Origin: JBGAQP01 sp044220635 | GTDB lineage: Bacteria > Pseudomonadota > Gammaproteobacteria > Burkholderiales > Usitatibacteraceae | NCBI GenBank assembly: GCA_044220635.1 | Contig: JBGAQP010000015.1 | Span: 1-64,000, forward strand | Reading direction: 5' to 3' | Length of the DNA: 64,000 nt | Shown: positions 15,157 through 22,911 of the stretch, in pieces | Numbering within the stretch: the stretch's first letter is position 1 | How the letters are laid out: every line of letters begins with the position of its first letter | Made by a program: the position numbers and the translations under genes | The notes under the pieces: model-generated | What the model saw: the letters and a program-made list of their open reading frames with translations, nothing else | What the model was told of the DNA's origin: nothing | Databases searched by the model: none

Positions 15157-17392
15157 GCCGCGCTCCCGGTTCGACCTGCGCCGCGGGCCGCCAGCGCCTG
15201 AGCGCGAGGGCGTTGGCGACCACGCTCACGCTGCTCGCCGCCATCGCCGCCCCCGCGATCACGGGACTGAGCATCCCGAGCGCGGCGAGCGGGACGCCGA
15301 CCAGGTTGTAGATGAACGCCCAGAAGAGATTCTGCCTGATCTTCGCATAGGTGCGCCGCGAGACGTCGAAGGCGTCGGCCACGAGACGCGGGTCGCCGCG
15401 CATGAGCGTGATGCCCGCGGTGCTCATCGCGACGTCGGTGCCCGTGCCCATGGCGATGCCCACGTCGGCCGCGGCGAGCGCCGGCGCGTCGTTCACGCCG
15501 TCGCCGACCATCGCCACCGTCGCGCCGCCGCGCTTCATCCCGGCCACCACACCCGCCTTGTCGGCGGGAAGCACCTCGGCGCGCGCGTCGTCGATGCCCA
15601 GCTCGCGGGCGACGGCTCGCGCGGCGCCGCGGTTGTCGCCCGTGAGGAGCGACGTCTTCACGCCGAGAGCCTGCAGCCGCGCCACGGCCGCGGCCGCGCC
15701 GGGCTTCACCGGGTCGCCGAAGGCGAGGAGCGCGAGCGTGCGGGGCGCCTCGCAGTCCACGAGCCAGGAAACCGTGCGGCCGTCGGCCTGCAGCCGGCGC
15801 GACTCGGCGGCGAGCGTTTCGTCCGCCGTCGCGCCGAGTTCCACCGCCCAGCGCTCGCTCGCGATGGCGATGCGCCGGCCCGCCACGCTCGCCTCGATCC
15901 CGCGCCCGGGAACGGCCTTCGCGTCCGCGGCGGGCGCGAGCGCGAGTCCCTCCGTGCGCGCGGCCTCGAGCACGGCCCGGGCGAGCGGATGCTCGCTCGC
16001 GGTCTGCACGGCGGCGGCGAGCGCGAGCGCCTCGCGCCGGCCGGCGCCGGCCGCGACGACGACCTCCACGAGCGCGGGCTTGCCCGCGGTGAGCGTCCCC
16101 GTCTTGTCGAAGGCGACAACGGAGACCTTGTGCGCGATCTCGAGCGCCTCCGCGTCCTTGATGAGGATCCCGTGGCGCGCGGCCACGCCGGTTCCAGCCA
16201 TCACGGCCGCGGGCGTGGCGAGCCCGAGCGCGCACGGGCAGGCGATGACCAGCACCGCGACCGCGTTGAGGATCGCGTGCTCCCAGTCGCCGGTGGCGAG
16301 GCCCCATCCGAGGACGGTGGCGAGCGCCACGACGAGCACGGCCGGGACGAAGGCCGCGCTCACGCGGTCGACGAGCTTCTGGATCGGGGCCTTCGCCGCC
16401 TGGGCGTTCTCGACGTGGCGGATGATGCGCGCGAGCGCGGTCTCCGCGCCCACCGCGACGGTGCGCGCGACGAGCCGGCCCTCGGCGTTGATCGCGCCGC
16501 CGATCACGCTCGCGCCCGCGGACTTCGCCACCGGCAGGCTCTCGCCCGTGACGAGCGACTCGTCCGCGTGGCTCGCGCCCTCGACGACCTCGCCGTCCAC
16601 GGGGATGCGCTCGCCCGGCAGGACGACCACGAGGTCGCCCACGCGCACCGCGGCGAGCGGCCGCTCGCTCTCGACGCCGTCCTCGAGGACGCGCGCGCGC
16701 TCGGGCCGCAGCGCCGAGAGGGCGCGGATCGCCTCGGTGGTCTGCCGCTTGCCCCGGGACTCGAGCCACTTGCCCAGGCGCACCAGCGTGATGACGACGG
16801 CTGAGGCTTCGAAATAGAGGTGGGCCATGCCGTCGGAAGCGAACGCCATCCACGCGGAGAGGCCGAAGGCGGCGGAGGTGCCGATGGCGACCAGCAGGTC
16901 CATGTTGCCCGTGCGCGCGCGGAGCGCCTTCCACCCCGCGCGGTAGAAGCGCGCGCCGAAGACGAACTGCACCGGCGCGGCGAGCAGCGCCTGGATCCAC
17001 GCCGGGATCATCCAGTGCGCGCCGAAGAGCTCCGCGACCATCGGCACGACGAGCGGGATGGTGAGGAGCGCGGCCACCGCGACCTCCCGGCCCTCGCGCG
17101 CGAGCGCGGCTTCCGCGCCGCCGTTGGCGCCGCGCCCTTCGGCCTTGACCGCGGCCTCGTAGCCCGCCTTGCGAACCGCGGCCAGCGCGGCCTCGGCGAC
17201 GTCGCCATGCGCGACCACGCTCGCGGTCTCGGTGGCGAAGTTGACGCTCGCGCTCTCGACGCCGGGGACCTTCGCGAGCGCCTTCTCCACCCGCGCCACG
17301 CACGAGGCGCAGGTCATCCCCGTCACCGCGATCTCGAGGGATCGCGGCGCGGAGGCGAACGCGCGCGGAGTGAAGGGCGCGGTGGCGGCCAC
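15149..17392 (-). CDS. copA: Copper-exporting P1B-type ATPase CopA
   Basis: A 747-aa inner-membrane pump that exports Cu(I) from the cytoplasm using ATP. One N-terminal heavy-metal domain carries GMTCASC (about residues 25-31). The transmembrane CPCALGLATPAA motif, the phosphorylation site DKTGTLT and the hinge GDGVNDAPAL are all intact. Length is typical for a single-HMA CopA. It follows copZ by 4 bases and overlaps cueR, forming copZ-copA-cueR. Confidence 0.97.
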   Translation of the reverse strand: MAATAPFTPRAFASAPRSLEIAVTGMTCASCVARVEKALAKVPGVESASVNFATETASVVAHGDVAEAALAAVRKAGYEAAVKAEGRGANGGAEAALAREGREVAVAALLTIPLVVPMVAELFGAHWMIPAWIQALLAAPVQFVFGARFYRAGWKALRARTGNMDLLVAIGTSAAFGLSAWMAFASDGMAHLYFEASAVVITLVRLGKWLESRGKRQTTEAIRALSALRPERARVLEDGVESERPLAAVRVGDLVVVLPGERIPVDGEVVEGASHADESLVTGESLPVAKSAGASVIGGAINAEGRLVARTVAVGAETALARIIRHVENAQAAKAPIQKLVDRVSAAFVPAVLVVALATVLGWGLATGDWEHAILNAVAVLVIACPCALGLATPAAVMAGTGVAARHGILIKDAEALEIAHKVSVVAFDKTGTLTAGKPALVEVVVAAGAGRREALALAAAVQTASEHPLARAVLEAARTEGLALAPAADAKAVPGRGIEASVAGRRIAIASERWAVELGATADETLAAESRRLQADGRTVSWLVDCEAPRTLALLAFGDPVKPGAAAAVARLQALGVKTSLLTGDNRGAARAVARELGIDDARAEVLPADKAGVVAGMKRGGATVAMVGDGVNDAPALAAADVGIAMGTGTDVAMSTAGITLMRGDPRLVADAFDVSRRTYAKIRQNLFWAFIYNLVGVPLAALGMLSPVIAGAAMAASSVSVVANALALRRWRPAAQVEPGARHG

Positions 17393-17396
17393 GGCC

Positions 17397-17603
17397 TCAG
17401 CTTCCCGAGGCGACGACCGGGGTGTAGCCGGCCTCGCGGATGGCGTCCACGAACCGGGCGGCGGGCAGCGCGCTCTCGATCTTCACGCGCTTCGCCCCCA
17501 GGTCGATGTCGCAGCGCCCCGCGGCGTCCACGTCCTTCACCGCCTTGGTGATGGTGGAGGCGCAGTGCCCGCAGGTCATGTCCTTCACGGTGAGCTCGAT
17601 CAT
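17397..17603 (-). CDS. copZ: CopZ-like copper chaperone (HMA domain)
   Basis: A 68-aa single heavy-metal-associated domain. MTCGHC at residues 9-14 supplies the two Cu(I)-binding cysteines, and the rest follows the beta-alpha-beta-beta-alpha-beta pattern. CAGGAGAAGGAA precedes ATG 17603. As first gene of the copZ-copA-cueR operon, it probably delivers Cu(I) to CopA and to CueR. It lies 31 bases downstream of the CueR-type -10. Confidence 0.92.
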   Translation of the reverse strand: MIELTVKDMTCGHCASTITKAVKDVDAAGRCDIDLGAKRVKIESALPAARFVDAIREAGYTPVVASGS

Positions 17604-17634
17604 TTCCTTCTCCTGAGGTGGGGTCGACGGTGCC

Positions 17635-17665
17635 ACTTTGCACCTTGCCACCGTGGGAAGGTCAA
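17635..17665 (-). promoter_or_regulatory. CueR-type promoter of copZ-copA-cueR
   Basis: On the minus strand TTGACC (17665-17660) and CAAAGT (17640-17635) are separated by exactly 19 bases. The spacer carries a dyad at 17662-17642 with ACCTT and AAGGT arms around CCCAC/GTGG. An overlong spacer with this dyad is the hallmark of MerR/CueR-activated promoters. The -35 overlaps the stop codon of the upstream methyltransferase gene. Confidence 0.88.
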
Positions 17666-18297
17666 CCCCCCGCGAAGCGCCCGCTCCCCAGGTAGCTCGA
17701 GCCCAGGTGGAAGCTGCGCAGCACCCGGAAGTCCGGGCACAGGCGCTCGAGTCCCGCCCACGGGTGCCCGAGGCCCCTGTAGGTGGTGAGGTAGGGGCGC
17801 GTGCGCACGGCGGTGACGAGGTTCACGGGCCATCCCCACCACCACGGCAGGAAGCGGACGCCCGTGACGACGACCCGGCAGCCGGGCTTCGCGTGGCGCG
17901 CGAGGCGCTCGAGGGCTGCGGGCGACTGGAACACGTCGTGGGTGTAGCAGAAGAGCATCGCGTCGGCGCGAAGGGGCGTATCGAGCGCCTCGACGCCCGT
18001 GACGAGGACGCTCACCCACGGATGGTCCTCCCCGAGGCGCTCCCGGGCGATCGCCGCCATCTCGGGGCTGTGCTCGATGCCGAGCACGCGGCCCGCGGGA
18101 CCGACCGCGCCGGCGAGGCGCGCGAGGACGGGCCCCGTGCCGCAGGCGACGTCGAAGATGGTCTCGCCCGGCTTCGGGGCGAGCGCGGCGAGCGCGGCCT
18201 CGCGGATGTGGAGGATGCGCCGGCTCGAGCGGTCGTAGCCCGCGGCGAGGCGCGCGTAGCTCGCGAGCGAGCGGTCGCGATCGGGACCGGAGGGCAC
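17662..18297 (-). CDS. Class I SAM-dependent methyltransferase
   Basis: A 211-aa soluble methyltransferase. Motif I FDVACGTGPVLARLAG is at about residues 48-63, EHSPEM near 75 and a motif IV region near 115. It contains a WWWGW aromatic cluster near 150 that may form a substrate or membrane-contact surface. It closes the copper operon that begins at 22314, 7 bases after the CusF-like gene. A role in copper resistance is not known; methylation of a lipid, quinone or small molecule is possible. Confidence 0.85.
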   Translation of the reverse strand: MPSGPDRDRSLASYARLAAGYDRSSRRILHIREAALAALAPKPGETIFDVACGTGPVLARLAGAVGPAGRVLGIEHSPEMAAIARERLGEDHPWVSVLVTGVEALDTPLRADAMLFCYTHDVFQSPAALERLARHAKPGCRVVVTGVRFLPWWWGWPVNLVTAVRTRPYLTTYRGLGHPWAGLERLCPDFRVLRSFHLGSSYLGSGRFAGG

Positions 18298-18304
18298 GCC
18301 GCGC

Positions 18305-18634
18305 CTACTTCGGGGCCGCGAGCTCGGTGACGGTGTAGGCGCCGCCGATCTTCTCCGCCTTGAAGCGGATGCGGTCGCCCACCTTCACGGCGTCGAGCAT
18401 CGCGGGCTCCTTCACGCGGAAGACCATGCGCATCGGCGGCATGTCGAGGCTCGGGATCGGCCCGTGCTTGAGCGTGACCTTGCCCGCTTCCTTGTCCACC
18501 TTGGTCACCTCGCCCTCGGCGAAGTCCGCGGCCGCCGCGGCGGCCGGCGCCGGGTCCTGGTGGCTCGCGGCGTACGCCTCGTGCGCGAACGAAACCGCGG
18601 CCACGAGCGCCGCGGCGACGAGGATCGGCTTCAT
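18305..18634 (-). CDS. CusF-like periplasmic copper-binding protein
   Basis: A 109-aa secreted protein (signal to about residue 22). The beta-barrel carries LKHGPIPSLDMPPMRMVF, which matches the His/Met copper site of CusF (HxxxxxxMxxMxM). It should bind Cu(I) in the periplasm and pass it to an export or oxidation partner. The ATG overlaps the stop of the upstream cupredoxin gene (ATGA). Confidence 0.88.
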   Translation of the reverse strand: MKPILVAAALVAAVSFAHEAYAASHQDPAPAAAAAADFAEGEVTKVDKEAGKVTLKHGPIPSLDMPPMRMVFRVKEPAMLDAVKVGDRIRFKAEKIGGAYTVTELAAPK

Positions 18635-19161
18635 GGCCTGTCTCCTTCCGTGACGACGATCCGCCCGACCATGCCGGCCTCGTAGTGGCCGGGAATGAGG
18701 CACGCGAAGTAGAACTCCCCGGCCTTCGTGAACTGCCAGCCCATCCGGCCCGACTTCCCCGGTGCCACGTGCAGCATGTGGGGCTCGTCGTGCTCCATGT
18801 CGGGAAACTTCTTCATCAGCTCGGAGTGCTCCGCGAGCTCCTTCTTCGTGCCCAGGACCATCTCGTGCATGACCTTTCCGGCGTTGCTCACCTCGAATCG
18901 CACGATGTCGCCCCTGCGCACGACGATCTCCGAGGGGGTGAAGCGCATCTCGTCACTCATGTGGACGACGACGCGCTTCGCCTTCTCCGGGTCCGCGGCG
19001 CGCCCGAACGGCGTCTCCTCGGCCCGCGAGTAGTCGATCCTGGGCTTCGTCGCGTGCTTTTCGTCCCCGTGGGACGACGCCGCGCCGGGAACGAGCAGCA
19101 GCGCGAAGAGAAGCCCGGCCATGGGCACGGCGCCCGGGGTCCGGCGGAGGCTCTGGATCAT
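18631..19161 (-). CDS. Periplasmic cupredoxin (plastocyanin/azurin fold)
   Basis: A 176-aa exported blue-copper-type protein. The signal peptide ends near residue 30. The type-1 ligands are His in AGKVMHEMV (about 97) and Cys, His, Met in CLIPGHYEAGM (about 155-165). A Met/His-rich insert (MKKFPDMEHDEPHM) might bind extra copper. It lies between the multicopper oxidase and the CusF-like gene in the operon and probably carries electrons or copper in the periplasm. Confidence 0.9.
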   Translation of the reverse strand: MIQSLRRTPGAVPMAGLLFALLLVPGAASSHGDEKHATKPRIDYSRAEETPFGRAADPEKAKRVVVHMSDEMRFTPSEIVVRRGDIVRFEVSNAGKVMHEMVLGTKKELAEHSELMKKFPDMEHDEPHMLHVAPGKSGRMGWQFTKAGEFYFACLIPGHYEAGMVGRIVVTEGDRP

Positions 19162-19204
19162 TGGATCTCCTTGTCGTCGAGAATCGATGTTCGCGTGACG
19201 CCGG

Positions 19205-20569
19205 TCAATGGGAATGCCCGTGGGGCTTGCGCGCCTTGACCTCGATGCCCGGGCCCGAGGCGGCGGCCGCGCGCCGCGGCTCGGCGAGCGATCCCGTCCA
19301 CTCGCGCGCGACGCTGCCCTTCGGGTGGCGGTACCAGCCCGGGTCGCGGTAGTCGCCGGGCTTCACCTCGGGGCGCACCTTCACCACCGTGAACATGCCG
19401 CCCATCTCGAGGGGGCCCATGGGCCCCTGCCCCGTCATCATGGGCAGCGTATTGTCCGGCAGCGCCATCTCCATCTCGCCCATGTCGGCCATGCCGCGCT
19501 CGCCCATCACCATGTACTCGGGCACGAGCTTCATGATCCGGCCGAGGGCGCCGCGGTGGTCCACGCCGATCATGGTCGGCACGCCGTGGCCCATCGCGTT
19601 CATCGTGTGATGCGACTTGTGGCAGTGGAACGCCCAGTCGCCGGGGGCGTCGGCGACGAACTCGATCGCGCGCATCTGGCCGACGGCGACGTCCGTGGTC
19701 ACCTCGGGCCAGCGCGCGCTCTCGGGCACCCAGCCCCCGTCGGTGCCCGTCACCTGGAAGTCGAAGCCGTGCAGGTGGATCGGGTGGTTGGTCATGGTGA
19801 GGTTGCCGATGCGGATCCTCACGCGGTCGCCCTGCCGGCACACGAGGTGGTCGATGCCGGGGAAGACGCGGGAGTTCCAGCTCCAGAGGTTGAAGTCGAG
19901 CATCGTGTTCACGCGCGGGGTGTAGCTCCCCGGGTCGATGTCGTAGGCGTTCAGCAGGAACACGAAGTCGCGGTCCACGCGCATGAAGCCGGGGTCCTTC
20001 GGGTGCACGACGAGGAAGCCCATCATGCCCATCGCCATCTGCACCATCTCGTCGGCGTGCGGGTGGTACATGAAGGTGCCGCTCTTCCTCATCTCGAACT
20101 CGTACACGTACGTCCTGCCCACCGGGATCTGCGGCTGGGTGAGCCCGCCCACGCCGTCCATGCCGTTGGGCAGGAGGATCCCGTGCCAGTGGATCGTCGT
20201 GTGCTCGGGCAGGCGGTTGGTCACGAAGATGCGGACCTTGTCGCCCTCGACGCACTCGATCGTCGGTCCCGGCGACTGGCCGTTGTAGCCCCAGAGGTGC
20301 GCCTTCATGCCCGGGGCCATCTCGCGCACCACGGGCTCGGCGACCAGGTGGAATTCCTTCCACCCGGCGTTCATCCGCCAGGGCAGCGTCCAGCCGTTGA
20401 GCGTCGCGACCGGGTTGTAGGGGCGCCCGCTCGGGGGTGCGAGCGGCGGCTGCGTGGCCGCGCCCGCCATCGACGGCGCCTCGGGCACCGCGCCCTGCGC
20501 GGCGCGGCTCACGACGCCCGCGCCCAGCGCCACCGCCGAGGCCCTCAGGAAGTTCCTTCTCGCATTCAT
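19205..20569 (-). CDS. Multicopper oxidase, Tat-exported
   Basis: A 454-aa periplasmic oxidase that probably oxidises Cu(I) to the less toxic Cu(II). The N terminus has a Tat-like RRNFLRASAVA signal. Copper motifs are HWHG (about 125), FMYHPHADEM (about 165), HPIHLHGFDF (about 255) and the type-1/trinuclear HCHKSHHTMNAM (about 313), all in expected order. Met-rich segments follow (MADMGEMEM, MGPLEMGGM). The tail HGHSH could bind metal. It is 16 bases after the TolC-type gene. Confidence 0.93.
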   Translation of the reverse strand: MNARRNFLRASAVALGAGVVSRAAQGAVPEAPSMAGAATQPPLAPPSGRPYNPVATLNGWTLPWRMNAGWKEFHLVAEPVVREMAPGMKAHLWGYNGQSPGPTIECVEGDKVRIFVTNRLPEHTTIHWHGILLPNGMDGVGGLTQPQIPVGRTYVYEFEMRKSGTFMYHPHADEMVQMAMGMMGFLVVHPKDPGFMRVDRDFVFLLNAYDIDPGSYTPRVNTMLDFNLWSWNSRVFPGIDHLVCRQGDRVRIRIGNLTMTNHPIHLHGFDFQVTGTDGGWVPESARWPEVTTDVAVGQMRAIEFVADAPGDWAFHCHKSHHTMNAMGHGVPTMIGVDHRGALGRIMKLVPEYMVMGERGMADMGEMEMALPDNTLPMMTGQGPMGPLEMGGMFTVVKVRPEVKPGDYRDPGWYRHPKGSVAREWTGSLAEPRRAAAASGPGIEVKARKPHGHSH

Positions 20570-20585
20570 GGCATCTTCTCCGGTT

Positions 20586-21992
20586 TCAATGGCCGCCGCC
20601 GGCGGAAGGCGTCGGCGTGAACGAGGCGCGCAGCGCCGAGCCGCCCGCGGGCGAGCCCGCGAGGAGCGCCGTCTCGAGGTTCGCCTCCGCGATCCAGAAG
20701 TCGCGGTTCGATTCGATCGCGGCCATCACGGCGCCCACCTGGTCGCGGGCGTCGGCGAGCAGCTCGAAGACGCCGATGAGCATTCCGTTGTAGCGCAGGA
20801 GGTTCTCCTCGGAGATGCGCTTCCTGAGCGGCACGATCTCTTCGCGGTAGTGCCGCGCGAGGTCCCAGGCCGTGCGGTACGCCGACCAGCTCTCGCGCAC
20901 CTCCGAGCGCGCGCGCACCGCGACTTCCGCCGTGCGGTGCACCGAGGCCATGTAGGCGGCCTCGGAACGCGCGAGTCTCGCGTCGCCGAAGTCGAAGAGC
21001 GGGATCTCGAGCTCGATCTCGTAGCCCGTCTGCTGCGGCGCCTCGTTCGAGGAGTTCCTCTCGTAACCCAGGTGCAGCACGTTCACGAGGCGCGTGGCCC
21101 GCGTGAGGCCCAGCGCGCGCGCGAGCGCCTCGGTCTCGCGCTTCGCGCCCTGCACGTCGAGGCGGCTCGCGATCGCGGTGGCCTCGGCGTCGGCGAGCTC
21201 GCGGGGCGCGGCCGGCGGGTCGGGCAGACGCTCGGGCAGGCGGAAGGCCCTCGCCTCGCCCCAGAGCCCGAGGGCGCGCGCGAGCCGTTCGTGGGCCGCG
21301 ACTTCCGCGTGGCGCGTCCGGGCAAGCCCCGCCGCGGCCTCCGCCGCGAAGAGCTGCTCGCGCGACTGGGCGAGCCGGCTGAAATTGCCCGCCCTCGCCA
21401 TCTCGCGCGCGAGCTCGGCGCTCGCCGCGGCCGCCTCGCTCACGTCGCGCGCGTAGCGCGCGTGCTCCGTGGCGGCGACCGCCTCGATCCACGCGCGCCG
21501 CGCCTCGTCGGCGACGCGGACCACCTCGACCGCGGTGCGCGACTGGCGCGCGGCGAACAGGTCCCGCTCGGCCTCCAGGCGCATCGGCATCGTCACGAGC
21601 CACAGCAGGTCGAAGGTGAAGGTGCGCTCGATCTCGCGCTCGGGGCCGCGCTCGAGGCGCGCGAACGAGAAGCCCGGGTTGCGCGCCCGCCCCGCCTGCA
21701 CGAGCTCGGCCTCGGCGATGCCGAGCTCCGCGTAGGCCGCCTGCAGGCCCGGGTTGTTGAGCAGCGCGACCGCCACGGCGTCCTCGGCGGCGAGCGGCCG
21801 GGCGAGGCGCTCCGCGACGAGCGCCGCGACGCGCGCGCGCTCCTCGTCGGTGGACGCGCGCACGAGTTCGTGCTTCACGCGCGCTCGGGCAGCGGCGTCC
21901 ACGGCCGCGAGCCCGCCGTCGGGAGAGAGCGTGGCGCACGCCGGCAGCAGGACCGCGGCGAGCGCGGCGACGAGCAGGGGGTTCGTCCTCAT
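20586..21992 (-). CDS. TolC/CusC-type outer-membrane lipoprotein
   Basis: A 468-aa outer-membrane efflux protein. The signal ends in a lipobox (LLPAC at about residues 15-19). The rest has two long helical repeats with beta-strands, as in TolC family proteins, with VALLNNPGLQAAYAELG near 80. No RND pump or adaptor gene is in the operon, so it may work with CopA, the cupredoxin and the oxidase or with a distant pump. It is preceded by a small exported protein 7 bases upstream. Confidence 0.9.
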   Translation of the reverse strand: MRTNPLLVAALAAVLLPACATLSPDGGLAAVDAAARARVKHELVRASTDEERARVAALVAERLARPLAAEDAVAVALLNNPGLQAAYAELGIAEAELVQAGRARNPGFSFARLERGPEREIERTFTFDLLWLVTMPMRLEAERDLFAARQSRTAVEVVRVADEARRAWIEAVAATEHARYARDVSEAAAASAELAREMARAGNFSRLAQSREQLFAAEAAAGLARTRHAEVAAHERLARALGLWGEARAFRLPERLPDPPAAPRELADAEATAIASRLDVQGAKRETEALARALGLTRATRLVNVLHLGYERNSSNEAPQQTGYEIELEIPLFDFGDARLARSEAAYMASVHRTAEVAVRARSEVRESWSAYRTAWDLARHYREEIVPLRKRISEENLLRYNGMLIGVFELLADARDQVGAVMAAIESNRDFWIAEANLETALLAGSPAGGSALRASFTPTPSAGGGH

Positions 21993-21999
21993 GGCGGCC

Positions 22000-22314
22000 T
22001 CAAGGCTTCGGATGCGCCGCGGGCTTCGCCGGCGCGTGCGCGCCGGAGGGCGGCGGTGCCTCGTTCCTGAGCGCCTTCAGGTGGCCCGCGTGGCCGCCGA
22101 GGGCGCCGACCTCCTCGTTCACCTTCTTCCAGGGCGCGGGCGCGGTCGCCTCCGCGCGGCGGTAGCCGGCGAAAGCGGACTCGTAGCGCAAGGTGGGCAC
22201 GGCGGCTTTCGGGTCCGTGGGGTCGGGGGGGCGCGGCGAGCGCGCTTCGGCGAGCGCGGCGAGCGCCGCGAGCGCGACGGGCGCGGCGAGCGCGGCGATC
22301 CAGGAGCGTTTCAT
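22000..22314 (-). CDS. Small exported protein at the head of the copper operon
   Basis: A 104-aa protein with a signal peptide (MKRSWIAALAAPVALAALAALAEA) and a mature part of about 80 residues containing TLRYESAFAGYRRAEATAPAPWKKVNEEV and a His/Pro tail (GHAGHLKA...HAPAKPAAHPKP). It is first in the operon after the CueR-type promoter. I recall similar short proteins beside TolC and multicopper oxidase genes in betaproteobacteria, without known function; metal binding through the His tail is possible. Confidence 0.72.
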   Translation of the reverse strand: MKRSWIAALAAPVALAALAALAEARSPRPPDPTDPKAAVPTLRYESAFAGYRRAEATAPAPWKKVNEEVGALGGHAGHLKALRNEAPPPSGAHAPAKPAAHPKP

Positions 22315-22348
22315 TTCCGTGTCCTTTCGCGAATGGCGTCGGGGCGCG

Positions 22349-22379
22349 ACTCTCGGCCTTCCCATGGGGGGAAGGTCAA
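22349..22379 (-). promoter_or_regulatory. CueR-type promoter of the periplasmic copper operon
   Basis: On the minus strand TTGACC (22379-22374) and GAGAGT (22354-22349) are separated by exactly 19 bases, and the spacer contains the dyad ACCTTCCC/GGGAAGG. This is the same architecture as at 17635-17665. It lies 35 bases upstream of the first gene (start 22314). Confidence 0.87.
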
Positions 22380-22476
22380 GGCGTGGCGCGCGGGGACCGT
22401 GCCGGCGCGAGATCCGGCGCGGCCCGGGAGGGACCGTGCGGGCGGGAAACGGGAAGCGGATGAACCCGCGCCGCGG

Positions 22477-22842
22477 TCAGGCGACCGGGGCGGGGCCGAT
22501 CGGGGGAGGCGAGGGTTCCTCGGGGATGAAGCTCGTCCAGCGGGCGACCGAGAAGTCGCGCTCGAAGAACGCGGGCGCGGCGGAAACGGTGGGCACCGGG
22601 AGATCCATGAGGAAGGTGTGCGCCTTGCAGCACTTCCCGGCGCCCACGTCCGACTCGTGGCACGGCCCCTCGGGAGCGGCATGGCCATGGGACACCGCTT
22701 CGCCTGGCGCGGGCTGCGGTTCGGCGACCGCCTCGCCCGCATGGAGCTGCGCGCAGATCTGGGCGCACGCGGCGGCCACGCCCTGCACCGGAAGCAGGAG
22801 GGCGAAGAGGGTGGCGGCGAGGATGCGCGGGATCCGGGTCAC
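22477..22842 (-). CDS. Exported Cys/His-containing protein, unknown function
   Basis: A 121-aa protein with a signal peptide (MTRIPRILAATLFALLLPVQGVAA). The mature part has CAQICAQLH near the N terminus, a His-rich SHGHAAPEGPCHESD and GKCCKAH, giving six Cys and several His that could bind metal. This resembles the small copper-associated DUF2946-like proteins, but I cannot confirm the family. It lies upstream of the CueR-type promoter of the copper operon, in the same direction. Confidence 0.65.
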   Translation of the reverse strand: MTRIPRILAATLFALLLPVQGVAAACAQICAQLHAGEAVAEPQPAPGEAVSHGHAAPEGPCHESDVGAGKCCKAHTFLMDLPVPTVSAAPAFFERDFSVARWTSFIPEEPSPPPIGPAPVA

Positions 22843-22911
22843 GGGCGGCAGTGTAGCGCAGTTCGCCTTTTCCGACCGCAGGAGCGCGAACCGGTTCCCG
22901 GCCGGCGTGCC

